A stretch of 64,000 nucleotides of DNA from positions 827,211 through 891,210 of the forward strand of contig NZ_AQXH01000001.1 of NCBI RefSeq assembly GCF_000375465.1, written 5' to 3'. Within the stretch, counting starts at the first letter, position 1. The number at the start of each line of letters is the position of its first letter. This stretch comes from Balneola vulgaris DSM 17893. Its GTDB lineage: Bacteria; Bacteroidota; Rhodothermia; Balneolales; Balneolaceae. Shown here in pieces: positions 26,670-35,500 of this stretch. The notes beneath the pieces are model-generated. The model did not search any database, had not been told where the DNA came from, and worked only from the letters and a program-made list of their open reading frames with translations. The position numbers and the translations under genes were made by a program.

Positions 26670-27725
26670 TTGACCAAAAAAACGACGACAAAAATTCAGA
26701 TAGATACTAAGAACATCCTTGCATTTTTCATGCATATTAGTTTTTGGTTCATCGTGTTTTTATGGCCTCTTTTATCATTGGAGGATATTTCACAAACACA
26801 ATATATAATCAATAGAAATTGGTTATCAACCAGTAGCCTTTTTGTAGTTTTCTACTTCAATTATTTTGTATTGGTAGATCAGTACTTTTTTAAAAATAGA
26901 AAAGCCCGTTTTTATATCGTAAACCTCTTACTCATTATTGGAATATATTTCCTAATTCAGTACTTCTTAAAATTAATTGTTTTTAACCCTTCAATAGATG
27001 GTGTCAGACTTAGAGAGGTTAAAAGTGGAGCCTATACATCTATTCAACTTTTATTACCAATGATTTTAGGTATTGGGATGTGTATTGGTTTAAAAATGAA
27101 CAATAATTGGACTAAAAATGAATTGATTTTACAACAAATAAAACAGACCCAATTAGATGCGGAAATCAAATACTTGAAATACCAAATTCAACCTCACTTC
27201 CTATTCAATACTTTAAATAATATTTATTCATTAATTGATAGTTCTCCTAATACAGCCAAAACCTCTATTCATAGTTTGAGTAAAATGATGCGTTATTTGC
27301 TACATGAATCTGCAAAAAACCATGTTCCTTTGGCAAAAGAAATTGATTTTTTGGATCGCTACATAGACTTAATGCAATTACGAACTTCCTCTAATTTAAC
27401 CTTAACAAAAAATTTTCCTATGATTAATCAACCCATCCAAGTTGCTCCACTCTTATTAATCTCCTTTGTCGAAAACGCATTTAAACATGGTGTAGATACT
27501 GTGCAACCTAGTTTTATAAAGATCAACTTGGGTATACGAAAGGATACCATACACTATAGCATTATAAATTCTTCATTTCCTAAAACAGAGTATATAACAG
27601 ATTCTGGAATTGGTCTTAAAAATCTTAAAAAGAGGCTAGAATTGACATATCCAAACAGATTTGAATTGACCCAAGAAGATAGTAATAATATATACACAGC
27701 TAAATTGATACTAACCGTTCAATAA
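26670..27725 (+). CDS. LytS-type sensor histidine kinase
   Basis: This 351-residue protein has four membrane helices (about 17-36, 53-71, 82-104, 124-142). A coiled coil and the His_kinase domain follow, with His176 in KYQIQPHFLFNTLNNIYSL, the phospho-acceptor of the LytS/YpdA family. The ATP-binding region is LLISFVENAFKHG and SGIGLKNLKKRLELTYP. No extracellular sensor domain is present, so the signal is probably sensed in the membrane. The start is a TTG with no better candidate upstream; an ATG exists at residue 21 but would cut into the first helix. It pairs with the LytTR regulator two nucleotides downstream. The gene is strikingly AT-rich. Confidence 0.85.
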   Translation: MTKKTTTKIQIDTKNILAFFMHISFWFIVFLWPLLSLEDISQTQYIINRNWLSTSSLFVVFYFNYFVLVDQYFFKNRKARFYIVNLLLIIGIYFLIQYFLKLIVFNPSIDGVRLREVKSGAYTSIQLLLPMILGIGMCIGLKMNNNWTKNELILQQIKQTQLDAEIKYLKYQIQPHFLFNTLNNIYSLIDSSPNTAKTSIHSLSKMMRYLLHESAKNHVPLAKEIDFLDRYIDLMQLRTSSNLTLTKNFPMINQPIQVAPLLLISFVENAFKHGVDTVQPSFIKINLGIRKDTIHYSIINSSFPKTEYITDSGIGLKNLKKRLELTYPNRFELTQEDSNNIYTAKLILTVQ

Positions 27726-27727
27726 TA

Positions 27728-28447
27728 ATGATTAAATGTATATTGATTGATGATGAACCGCTAGCACTTAATCTTTTAGAAGGTTATGTGAAATCTACAC
27801 CTTATTTAGAATTAGTTGCAAAATGTAATAACGCTATTACAGCTTTAGAAATACTTGAAGAAAATGATATCGATTTGATTTTTTGTGATATACAAATGCC
27901 AAATTTATCAGGTATGGAGTTTTCAAAAACGATCGTAAATGATAAAGCAAAAATTATTTTTACTACTGCCTTTGAAGAGTTTGCTTTAGAAAGTTATAAG
28001 GTAAATGCCATAGATTACTTAGTAAAACCTATTAGTTATTCAGAGTTTTTTTCAGCATTAAATAAAGCAAAAAAACAAATTCGGAATACTCCAATACAAG
28101 GACATACTGCAAATTATAATGATGATTATATATTCGTAAAATCTGATTACAAATTGATTAAAATAGAATTAAAAGATTTAATGTATGTAGAAGGGTTAAA
28201 AGACTATTTAAAATTCTATACGGTCAATTCTGAAAAACCAATACTCTCCTTAAAAAGTATGAAGTCTTTAGAAGAAGAGTTGCCTAATAAATACTTTATG
28301 CGTGTGCATCGGTCTTTTATAGTGAACTTAAAAAAAGTTACAACCATTGAGCGTAATCATATCATCTTTGGCAAAAAAAACATCCCTGTTTCGGAAAAAT
28401 ATAAAGAGAACTTTCAGATGTTTATTGATTCTAATTTTTCAAAATAG
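27728..28447 (+). CDS. LytTR-family response regulator
   Basis: This 239-residue protein has an N-terminal receiver domain with Asp8-Asp9, phospho-acceptor Asp54 (IFCDIQMPNLSG), Thr79-Thr80 and Lys100 (YLVKPI). A C-terminal LytTR DNA-binding domain follows (FVKSDYKLIKIELKDLMYVEGLKDYLKF...YFMRVHRSFIVNL). It is the cognate partner of the kinase upstream (two-nucleotide gap). Such pairs usually control a few neighbouring genes; the S41 protease about 130 nt downstream is the obvious candidate. Very AT-rich, like the rest of the module. Confidence 0.9.
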   Translation: MIKCILIDDEPLALNLLEGYVKSTPYLELVAKCNNAITALEILEENDIDLIFCDIQMPNLSGMEFSKTIVNDKAKIIFTTAFEEFALESYKVNAIDYLVKPISYSEFFSALNKAKKQIRNTPIQGHTANYNDDYIFVKSDYKLIKIELKDLMYVEGLKDYLKFYTVNSEKPILSLKSMKSLEEELPNKYFMRVHRSFIVNLKKVTTIERNHIIFGKKNIPVSEKYKENFQMFIDSNFSK

Positions 28448-28575
28448 ACACAATCCCATCAAACGTATATAAAAGCCTTCCGTTTATCTATTTCTTTTTA
28501 TAAAGCAATTCGTTTTCAGCAGTTTTGACATATCAAAAACTAAGTCAAAACTTTAATAACTCAAGCTTTAAGAAA

Positions 28576-29940
28576 ATGATCAAGACTTTAATAATTGCTT
28601 TACTTTTTTTCATCTTAACACCAACAGACAATATAAATGCGCAGAACCGTAATACTGATTTACCCCCCACACTACATGATTCTGGTTTAACAGCTATACA
28701 AACCGAGATTATAATCGATTCAATTGGAAACAAATTAAGAACGAACTATATATTTCCTGAAATTGCAGAAAAAATGCTATCAAAGTTAGAAAACAACTTA
28801 AGTAAAGGGTTTTATAAGTCGATTGATGATCCAATGGAATTTGCAAATAAACTCACGCAAGATTTACAGTCTGTAAGTAACGACATTCACCTTCGTGTTA
28901 TTTATGCCCCCGAAATGATTGCAGAAGAACAAAAAGTTGTAACCGCTGCAGACAGCCTCAAATTTATTAATAAGCAAATAGATAGAATGAAACGGGAAAA
29001 TTTTGGTTTCAAAGAGGTAAAAATATTAGATGGTAATATAGGCTACTTGAATCTTAAAGGATTTTTTAAAGCTCAATATGCAGGGGAAACTGCTGTGGCA
29101 GCAATGAATTTTTTAAGTAACACAGATGCACTAATTATAGATCTTCGCCAAAATGGAGGGGGAACGCCGGGCATAATTCAATTGATTACTAGTTATCTTT
29201 ATGGAGCAGAAAATATGGTGCATCTAAATACTATCTATTGGAAGCCGACGGATACTTACACACATACTTATACCCTACCACATGTTAGTGGAAAACGAAA
29301 TCCTTTTGCTGATATATATATACTAACAAGTAGCCGCACATTTTCGGCTGCCGAAGAGTTTAGTTATAATTTAAAGCAACTAAAACGTGCCACTTTAATT
29401 GGAGAAACAACTGGTGGTGGCGCACATGCAGGTGGAATGGAGTTTCTGACAGATAGATTCGCCATGTGGATACCAGCAGGTAATGCAATTAACCCAATAT
29501 CGAATACCAATTGGGAAGGTACTGGGGTTGTACCGCATATTAAAGTTAAAGCAGAACAAGCTTTAGAGATTGCTCAAATTACTGCACTTGATTCTTTATC
29601 GAAAAAAACTCAAGACCTTCAAATGAAACATTATTATGAATGGCATTTAAAAACACAAAAAGCATTACTCAATCCTATAAAAATTGAGCCAGACATTCTT
29701 AAATCTTACACTGGAAGGTATAACGAACGAGTTGTTACTTTTGAAAATGGAAAGTTATACTATCAAAGAGGTGATAGGGGAAAATATGAACTTACACCCT
29801 TAAGCGAAGATGAGTTTAAATTAAAAGGATTACCTGATTTCAGAATTCGGTTTATATTAGAAAATAACACAGTTATAGCTCTGGAAGGGTACTATGATGA
29901 TGGGAGAACTGATAGAGATTTAAAGTCTCCAAAAAAATAA
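28576..29940 (+). CDS. secreted S41-family (C-terminal processing peptidase-like) protease
   Basis: From the ATG at 28576 the protein has about 454 residues and opens with a signal peptide (LIIALLFFILTPTDNINAQ). A TTG 51 nt upstream (28525) is open but would place a polar stretch before the signal peptide, so the ATG is preferred. The S41 catalytic region is visible: DALIIDLRQNGGGTPGII, the serine in LTSSRTFSAAEEFSYNL, and the oxyanion segment GETTGGGAHAGG. No PDZ domain is recognisable. An N-terminal helical domain and a C-terminal beta domain (SYTGRYNERVVTFENGKLYY) flank the core. It probably degrades or processes peptides outside the cytoplasm and is the third gene of the kinase-regulator module. 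Confidence 0.8.
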   Translation: MIKTLIIALLFFILTPTDNINAQNRNTDLPPTLHDSGLTAIQTEIIIDSIGNKLRTNYIFPEIAEKMLSKLENNLSKGFYKSIDDPMEFANKLTQDLQSVSNDIHLRVIYAPEMIAEEQKVVTAADSLKFINKQIDRMKRENFGFKEVKILDGNIGYLNLKGFFKAQYAGETAVAAMNFLSNTDALIIDLRQNGGGTPGIIQLITSYLYGAENMVHLNTIYWKPTDTYTHTYTLPHVSGKRNPFADIYILTSSRTFSAAEEFSYNLKQLKRATLIGETTGGGAHAGGMEFLTDRFAMWIPAGNAINPISNTNWEGTGVVPHIKVKAEQALEIAQITALDSLSKKTQDLQMKHYYEWHLKTQKALLNPIKIEPDILKSYTGRYNERVVTFENGKLYYQRGDRGKYELTPLSEDEFKLKGLPDFRIRFILENNTVIALEGYYDDGRTDRDLKSPKK

Positions 29941-30024
29941 ATGTTGCCAACAAAAAATATAACTAATGTTTGCTAATTGATAACTCCATCTGCAGCTATA
30001 CATACCGTCACTCCCTTATACCCT

Positions 30025-30050
30025 CGTTCCCAATGTCCACGTTGGGAACA
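30025..30050. repeat. REP-like palindrome A, copy 3
   Basis: CGTTCCCAATGT-CC-ACGTTGGGAACA, with one end mismatch and one G-U position. It is joined by CATGTTGTATAAGGCT to spacer B copy 4. Confidence 0.9.
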
Positions 30051-30054
30051 CATG

Positions 30055-30150
30055 TTGTATAAGGCTTTGATGTTAAATGTGAATTATTCATTTTAGCCCT
30101 GTAAATATTAGGGATATCAGGAACTCCGTGAGTGTTCATCCTGTGTTGTA
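30055..30150 (+). promoter_or_regulatory. island spacer B, copy 4 (upstream of the glycine-zipper gene)
   Basis: TTTG 30066-30069, 18 nt, TCATTTTA 30088-30095, stem CCCT...AGGG. A second bulged stem CAGGAACTC / GAGTGTTCATCCTG follows at 30118-30143. This is the fullest form of B and continues to GTTGTAGCCAAT, which matches GTTGATGGCAAT in the cdnE leader. Confidence 0.6.
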
Positions 30151-30227
30151 GCCAATTAGAAAAAGAGGATTGAACAAAATGGGTAACTCATATTATTAAG
30201 CCACTTATAAAATATACGAGAGAAAAA

Positions 30228-30692
30228 ATGAATGTAAACGACACTTCCGAATTATTATACAATTTAATATCTCAGACGGATAAAAAATCAGAAATAAAAA
30301 TTTACAACTGTTTTATCCGAACAATTTCTTCTTTAAAAAAGAGGGATTTGACTGAAAATCAATCGATACTAATACAAGAAAAACTCTCTTCATTAAATCT
30401 AAATTCGGTAAAGGAAAACAGAAAAAAATACTACCAACAAAAACTTTCTGAATTTAAGGCATTCCTGAAAAATGAGTTTTCTTTCACCTCTGAAAAACAT
30501 TATACAGAATTAGGAATAATCTATGGAATGGTTTTAGGAACGGGAATTGGAGTATCTATAGGATCTGCTTTTAATCCAACTTTTGGATTAAGTATTGGGT
30601 TATCTATTGGAACAGGTGTTGGAATTGTGCTCGGAATGGTGTATGGAGCAAGAAAAGATGCTGAAGCCAAAAGACTAGGAAGAGTTCTATAA
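30228..30692 (+). CDS. small protein with C-terminal glycine-zipper membrane segment
   Basis: I do not recognise the family of this 154-residue protein. The first 100 residues are polar, charged and probably helical. Residues from about 100 to 142 form two membrane-spanning glycine-rich segments with repeated G-x-x-x-G spacing (YGMVLGTGIGVSIGSAF and SIGLSIGTGVGIVLGMVYG), ending in a basic tail (ARKDAEAKRLGR). Glycine-zipper segments oligomerise in membranes and occur in pore-forming and some toxin-like proteins, but also in harmless surface proteins. It is the only gene of its module, behind spacer B copy 4. A membrane-disrupting defence role is possible but rests only on location. Confidence 0.6.
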   Translation: MNVNDTSELLYNLISQTDKKSEIKIYNCFIRTISSLKKRDLTENQSILIQEKLSSLNLNSVKENRKKYYQQKLSEFKAFLKNEFSFTSEKHYTELGIIYGMVLGTGIGVSIGSAFNPTFGLSIGLSIGTGVGIVLGMVYGARKDAEAKRLGRVL

Positions 30693-30749
30693 AGAATCGC
30701 AGGAATTAATAAACTGGGTACTTCAATGATTAAAGATTATGCCCTCCCT

Positions 30750-30775
30750 CCTTCCCAATGTCCATGTTAGGAACG
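30750..30775. repeat. REP-like palindrome A, copy 4 (diverged)
   Basis: CCTTCCCAATGT-CC-ATGTTAGGAACG. It is followed by GTGTTGTATAAGGCT and then directly by repeat C copy 1 instead of spacer B. Confidence 0.75.
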
Positions 30776-30783
30776 CGTGTTGT

Positions 30784-30910
30784 ATAAGGCTTGCCTTTAG
30801 TTCAAGATGAACCCAGGGCTTTGATAAACGCCCATCCAGTTCATCGTTAGTTTCTCTACAGATCCTGAATCAATTTTGCCCGCCTACCGGCTGGCAAGTT
30901 CAGGATGACT
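30784..30910. repeat. repeat C, copy 1, with a 24-bp GC-rich insertion
   Basis: The segment from TAAGGCTTGCCTTTAG to TTCAGGATGAC matches repeat C copy 2 (31516-31616) except for 24 extra bases at 30874-30897, which contain a GCC/GGC-rich inverted repeat. The insertion splits the inverted repeat TCCTGAA-TCAAG-TTCAGGA. The surrounding 30.7-31.8 kb stretch holds no convincing gene. Confidence 0.8.
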
Positions 30911-30978
30911 TATAATTTAAAGCTGAATTATGATTTAATTATTGTCACTTTTAGTGAGCCACAATCACTTTTTCCCTT

Positions 30979-31030
30979 CCCCTTTTGTGTGGACAAAAGG
31001 GGAGCAGCACCGCCCCGACAGCTGTCGGGG
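30979..31030. repeat. two perfect hairpin sequences
   Basis: CCCCTTTTGT-GTGG-ACAAAAGGGG (30979-31002) is a ten-base stem with a four-base loop. CCCCGACAGCTGTCGGGG (31013-31030) is a continuous 18-bp palindrome. Both lie in the gene-free part of the island. Confidence 0.85.
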
Positions 31031-31156
31031 TCCGGGCCTTCCTTAGCCACGCCAGGCACAACATGCAATTCCAACGCCGGAGATGTTTGGAAGTTTTTTG
31101 GTTTACCCTGCTAGTGTTACTACTCACTTAACTAACATCCAAACAACCAAAACGAC

Positions 31157-31307
31157 GTCATCCTGAACAGCAGAACGAAGTGATGCGTGATTCAGGATCT
31201 TAAGTTGGCTATGAATGTGCGATAGGGTTGTTGAATGAAGCTTTGCTTAAGATTCTTGCATTGCAAAGAGAATTCCCTTACAGATCCTGAATCAAGTTCA
31301 GGATGAC
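31157..31307. repeat. two further copies of the TCCTGAA/TTCAGGA element in opposite orientations
   Basis: At 31157-31200 GTCATCCTGAAC...GATTCAGGATCT reads in one direction; at 31281-31307 CAGATCCTGAATCAAG followed by TTCAGGATGAC reads in the other. They are related to the end of repeat C, so this element has spread on its own. Confidence 0.75.
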
Positions 31308-31480
31308 CAAATAATTTTAAGTCGAGTCTTGAAATAAGCTCTGTTACATCGAAGGATCTTAAGTGAACGCACTACTCATAGCTAGTTCAGGGTTTGAGAC
31401 CCTTCGCAATCGATAAAGTGGCCTTAGAAGTACTCATCGGCTCAGGGTGACAGCTTTTTTTGTAAGATCATGCCCTCCCT

Positions 31481-31506
31481 CGTTCCCAACGTCCACGTTG
31501 GGAACG
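31481..31506. repeat. REP-like palindrome A, copy 5
   Basis: Perfect CGTTCCCAACGT-CC-ACGTTGGGAACG, identical to copy 1, followed by GCATGCCATCTAAGGCG and repeat C copy 2. Confidence 0.9.
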
Positions 31507-31515
31507 CATGCCATC

Positions 31516-31616
31516 TAAGGCGTTCCTTTAGTTCAAGATGAACACGAGGCTTTGATAAACGCCCATCCAGTTCATCGTTAATTTCTTTACAGATCCTGAA
31601 TCAAGTTCAGGATGAC
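31516..31616. repeat. repeat C, copy 2
   Basis: About 101 bp, closely similar to copy 1 but without the 24-bp insertion. It ends with the intact TCCTGAA-TCAAG-TTCAGGA inverted repeat. Confidence 0.8.
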
Positions 31617-31655
31617 CGTGAAAATGGTTATGTGATTAGTCCTTTAAGTGCACTA

Positions 31656-31728
31656 GCGTAAGGCTTTGATGTTAAATGTGAATTATTCATTTTAGCCATG
31701 CCTTTTTTTGAAATGCAGGGATTTCAAA
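31656..31728 (+). promoter_or_regulatory. island spacer B, copy 5 (upstream of the SnoaL lipoprotein)
   Basis: TTTG 31665-31668, 18 nt, TCATTTTA 31687-31694. Beyond TTTTAGCC the sequence differs from other copies, but a perfect eight-base stem TTTGAAAT-GCAGGG-ATTTCAAA (31707-31728) occupies the position of the first leader hairpin. Confidence 0.6.
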
Positions 31729-31825
31729 TAGTAAAAAAACAGTCCGTTGTTCGACATAAAGTAGAACTGACAAATTTTAGGATGAAAAAAGAATTAGATT
31801 AACGCTTTAAATAATTAATCCACTT

Positions 31826-32353
31826 ATGATAAAAAACTCACTAACTATGGTTCTTGTAATGCTGGTTTTGTCGGCATGCAGCAACACCAACGAACCCACT
31901 CGTACCCAAGAAGATGAAAACAAGGAAATTGTTTTGACCTTCTTAAATGCCATGTGGAACATGGAAGACTTAGATGCATTGGATCAATTACTTGATCCCA
32001 CCTACATTGACTACGCACCATCTACTAACTTTAAAGGCAAAGCCTATACGCCCGAAAGCATGCGTGAGGGTCGCAAAATGTTTGCACAAATGATGCCTGA
32101 CTTAAGGTTTGAAATCGATGAAGTGATAGCGGAGGGAAATGATGTGGTACTATTCGCCACTGGCAAGTTTACGCATACCAATCCCACATTTACTCGACTA
32201 GGCATGGCCGCTCCCACAAACAAAGAGATTGCCTACAAAACCGTGTTTAAGTACACCGTAGATAATGGCAAAATCGTTAAAGGCTTTGATATGCACGACA
32301 TGTACAATCGCAGCATACAAATGGGTATGATCGAGCCTCCTAGTACTAATTAG
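31826..32353 (+). CDS. SnoaL/ester-cyclase-like lipoprotein
   Basis: This 175-residue protein has a lipoprotein signal peptide ending in LSAC (Cys18). The mature part is an NTF2-like SnoaL domain: VLTFLNAMWNMEDLDALDQLLDPTY, then FAQMMPDLRFEIDEVIAEGNDV, then KFTHTNPTFTRLGMAAPTNKEI and KIVKGFDMHDMYNRSIQMG. It should be anchored in the envelope facing the periplasm. The same fold as the cytoplasmic protein at 25.7 kb appears here with a secretion signal, and both sit behind a spacer B. GC content is higher than in the modules to the left. A terminator follows 70 nt after the stop. Confidence 0.75.
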   Translation: MIKNSLTMVLVMLVLSACSNTNEPTRTQEDENKEIVLTFLNAMWNMEDLDALDQLLDPTYIDYAPSTNFKGKAYTPESMREGRKMFAQMMPDLRFEIDEVIAEGNDVVLFATGKFTHTNPTFTRLGMAAPTNKEIAYKTVFKYTVDNGKIVKGFDMHDMYNRSIQMGMIEPPSTN

Positions 32354-32422
32354 GTAAATGATAGTCTCCATTGAGGCTATTACTTATATGGTTTTTACCT
32401 GATGCCATTGCAGAAAATACAC

Positions 32423-32454
32423 AAGCCCGGCTTTAAGAGTCGGGCTTTTTTTTT
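32423..32454 (+). terminator. intrinsic terminator nearly identical to that of clpC
   Basis: The stem arms AAGCCCGGCT and AGTCGGGCTT (one G-U pair; loop TTAAG) are followed by a T run. Both arms match the clpC terminator at 22594-22624. Confidence 0.9.
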
Positions 32455-32484
32455 GGATAAAACTCTAAGATTCAGGAGCTCAAT

Positions 32485-32514
32485 TTTGAAATTAAAACAG
32501 TTTTATTCACTTTA
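32485..32514 (+). promoter_or_regulatory. island-type promoter motif, copy 6 (upstream of the tricorn-like protease)
   Basis: TTTG 32485-32488, exactly 18 nt, TCACTTTA 32507-32514. The surrounding bases are unlike spacer B, so the motif recurs independently of the repeat. The protease ATG follows 33 nt later. Confidence 0.55.
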
Positions 32515-32547
32515 TCCTGCTCTTCAAAGTCAACAGATCAAAACGAA

Positions 32548-35500
32548 ATGAAATTAAAATATAGAGTGATCCCGATTTTAGTATGTGGAATGTTAGCCGC
32601 TACTCTAGTTAGTGCTCAGCCTACAAAACTGTTACGTCAACCGTCTATTAGCGAATCCAATATCGCCTTTACTTATGGAAGTGATGTATGGGTGAGTGAT
32701 CTCAACGGTGAAAATGTAAGACGGATAACCAGTACCAATGCTGTAGAACGAAATCCAATGATTTCCCCTGATGGAACTACCATAGCCTTTACATCAAACA
32801 GATCTGGTGTGAACTCGGTATATACCGTATCTATTGCCGGTGGCACCCCTAAAAGACTGACCTGGCATCCTAGTGGTGCTGTAGTTGCTGGCTGGACACC
32901 TGACGGAGATAAAGTTTTGTATGCATCCACTCGAGATTATGCTCCTAGCCCTTCTAATCGGCTGTGGACGATCCCAAAGAATGGAGGCGTGAGTGAATTA
33001 GTTAGCCCACAACGCGGAGCAGCAGGTTCTTACGCACCCGATGGATCGAGAATCGTTTTGGATGTTGTTTCCCGATGGGAATCAGAATTTAGAGGTTATA
33101 GAGGTGGTCAAAACACCCCATTGGTTATTCTTGATTTATCGGATAATTCCGAAGTACTTATTCCGAATGAGAAAACCATAGACATCCTACCCAGGTGGAT
33201 AGGTGATACCATTTATTTTTTATCTGATCGCAACAAAGGGGTCGCCAATATTTGGGCTTATGATCTAGATACTAAAGAACTGTCGCAAATCACCACCTTT
33301 GATGGAGCCGATGTGAAGTGGTTCTCTGGAAATGAAAAACAATTGGTTTTTGAGCGTGAAGGGTTGCTGCATCTATATGACCTTACATCTGGGAATATTT
33401 CCACCTTAGGGATTACGATTATTGGTGATTTTCAGTGGGCCGAGACTCAATGGGAAAACATTACAAATGATGTTCAACATGTATCGCTTTCTGCCAAAGG
33501 TAAGCGGGTGATTTTTGAATCTAGGGGTGAAGTGTTCACCGTTCCAGCAGAGAAAGGTGATACAAGAAATCTTACCAATTCGGCACTAGTTGCCGATAGA
33601 AAGCCTATATGGTCGCCCAATGGGGACATTATCGCATGGTTTTCTGATGAAGGCCATAGCAATTATAAGCTGAAACGTATTTCGCAGGACGGCATGACGA
33701 CCTATCCGGATATCTCTATTGGAGAATCTAAATACGCATGGGAGCCAGTATGGTCGCCAGATGGAAAATACCTAGCATTCGTTGACGATGACTTAAGAGT
33801 TCGATTGATTGACTTTTCAAACGAAACTATCAAAACCATAGGAATGGGCGGTATCAACATTGAAAGAGGGAATATGGGATTGAGTTGGGCACCCGACTCA
33901 AAATGGCTGGCTTATACACGTGCTGGTAGCAACAATTTTACCCAAGTGATGGTCTGGTCGATGGCTACCAATTCAACCAAAGCCATTACCAATGAATTTG
34001 CGAATGCCTCTTCGCCTGCTTGGGATCAAGATGGAAGGCATCTATACTTTCTTGCCAGTACAAATATAGCTTTGGGGTCAGGCTGGGCCAATACGAGTGC
34101 CATGACCTCTCGTCCAGAATATGCAGCTTACGTCATCAACCTGAGAGCTTCGGACCCATCTCCTTTTGAGCTAGAAAGCGATGAGGAAGAAGTAGAAAAA
34201 GAAAAATCTGAAGAAGCATCCACTTCTAAGAAAAAAGAAAAGCCTAGCGATACCAATAGCATGGAAGTTTCCATCGATTTTGACAACATCGACAGAAGAA
34301 TCATACCTCTTCCTGTTCCCACCAGAAGCTATGCTTATCTAACTGCTGGGCCGAAAGGGTCCGTTTTCATTGCAGAACGTGTACCTAATCAGCGAGGATT
34401 AAGCATTGATAAATTCAAGCTTTCGGATAGAGAGTTACAAGAATTCTCCACAAATGTTAGTCGATTTATCATGGCTTCTGACAAAGAGAAAGTATTGATT
34501 CAATCTAATGGTAGCTGGGGCATCTCGGGTACTCAAGGAGATAAAGCCTCCTCTAAACCCGTGCGGGTTAGTCTTGAATTAAAACTCGACCGTACAGCAG
34601 AATGGAAGCAAATTTTTGAAGAAGCCTGGCGATATGAAAAAGACTATTTTTATGATCCAGACCTTCACGGCAGAGACTGGGATGAGGTATATCATCGATA
34701 TGCTCCTTTAGTTGAATATGTGAAGCACAGAAGTGATTTGAATTATATCTTAGATCAGATGAATGGCGAACTTTCTGTAGGCCACAGTTTTGTGGGTGGT
34801 GGGGATTTCCCAGAAGTAGCATCAAACAAAGTAGGTCTATTAGGTGCCGATTTTATCCCGGTTAATGGACGTTGGAAAATCGGAAGAATCTATACCACGG
34901 AAAACTGGAACCCTGAACTCACCAGTCCATTAGACCAACCCGGTTTAAAAGTAGAAGAAGGAAATTTTCTGGTGGGTATCAATGGAGAAGAGCTGTCAGC
35001 TACCGACAATCTATTTGAAGCCCTTGATGGTACGCTTAACAAACAAACCATTCTACACATCAATGATAAGGCAACCTTCACAGGATCATGGAAGATCACT
35101 GTAAAACCCATCCGCAGTGAAAACAATCTACGCCAAAGAGCCTGGGTAGAAGATAACCGCAAGCTAGTTGATAGTTTGTCGGGTGGTAAACTTGCCTACG
35201 TTTGGGTGCCTAATACGTCTAGTCAAGGATTGATATCCTTTAACAGATACTTTTTTGCACAGCAGGATAAATTAGGCGCTGTAATCGATGAACGATACAA
35301 TGGCGGTGGTTTACTAGATGACTATATGGTGGATTTGATGACTCGAGAGGTGCGTGCGGCCTATACAAACGAAGTTCCCGGAGCGGCTCCTAAGGTGATG
35401 CCAGCAGGAATTCTTGGTCCTAAGGTACTCCTCATCAACGAAATGGCAGGCTCAGGTGGCGACTTCTTCCCTTGGGTATTTAGGCAACAAAAAGCCGGAC

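Noticed and set aside
30905..31114. 69-codon open frame
   Set aside because: It runs through hairpins and repeat C, has no domain, and its composition changes abruptly inside.
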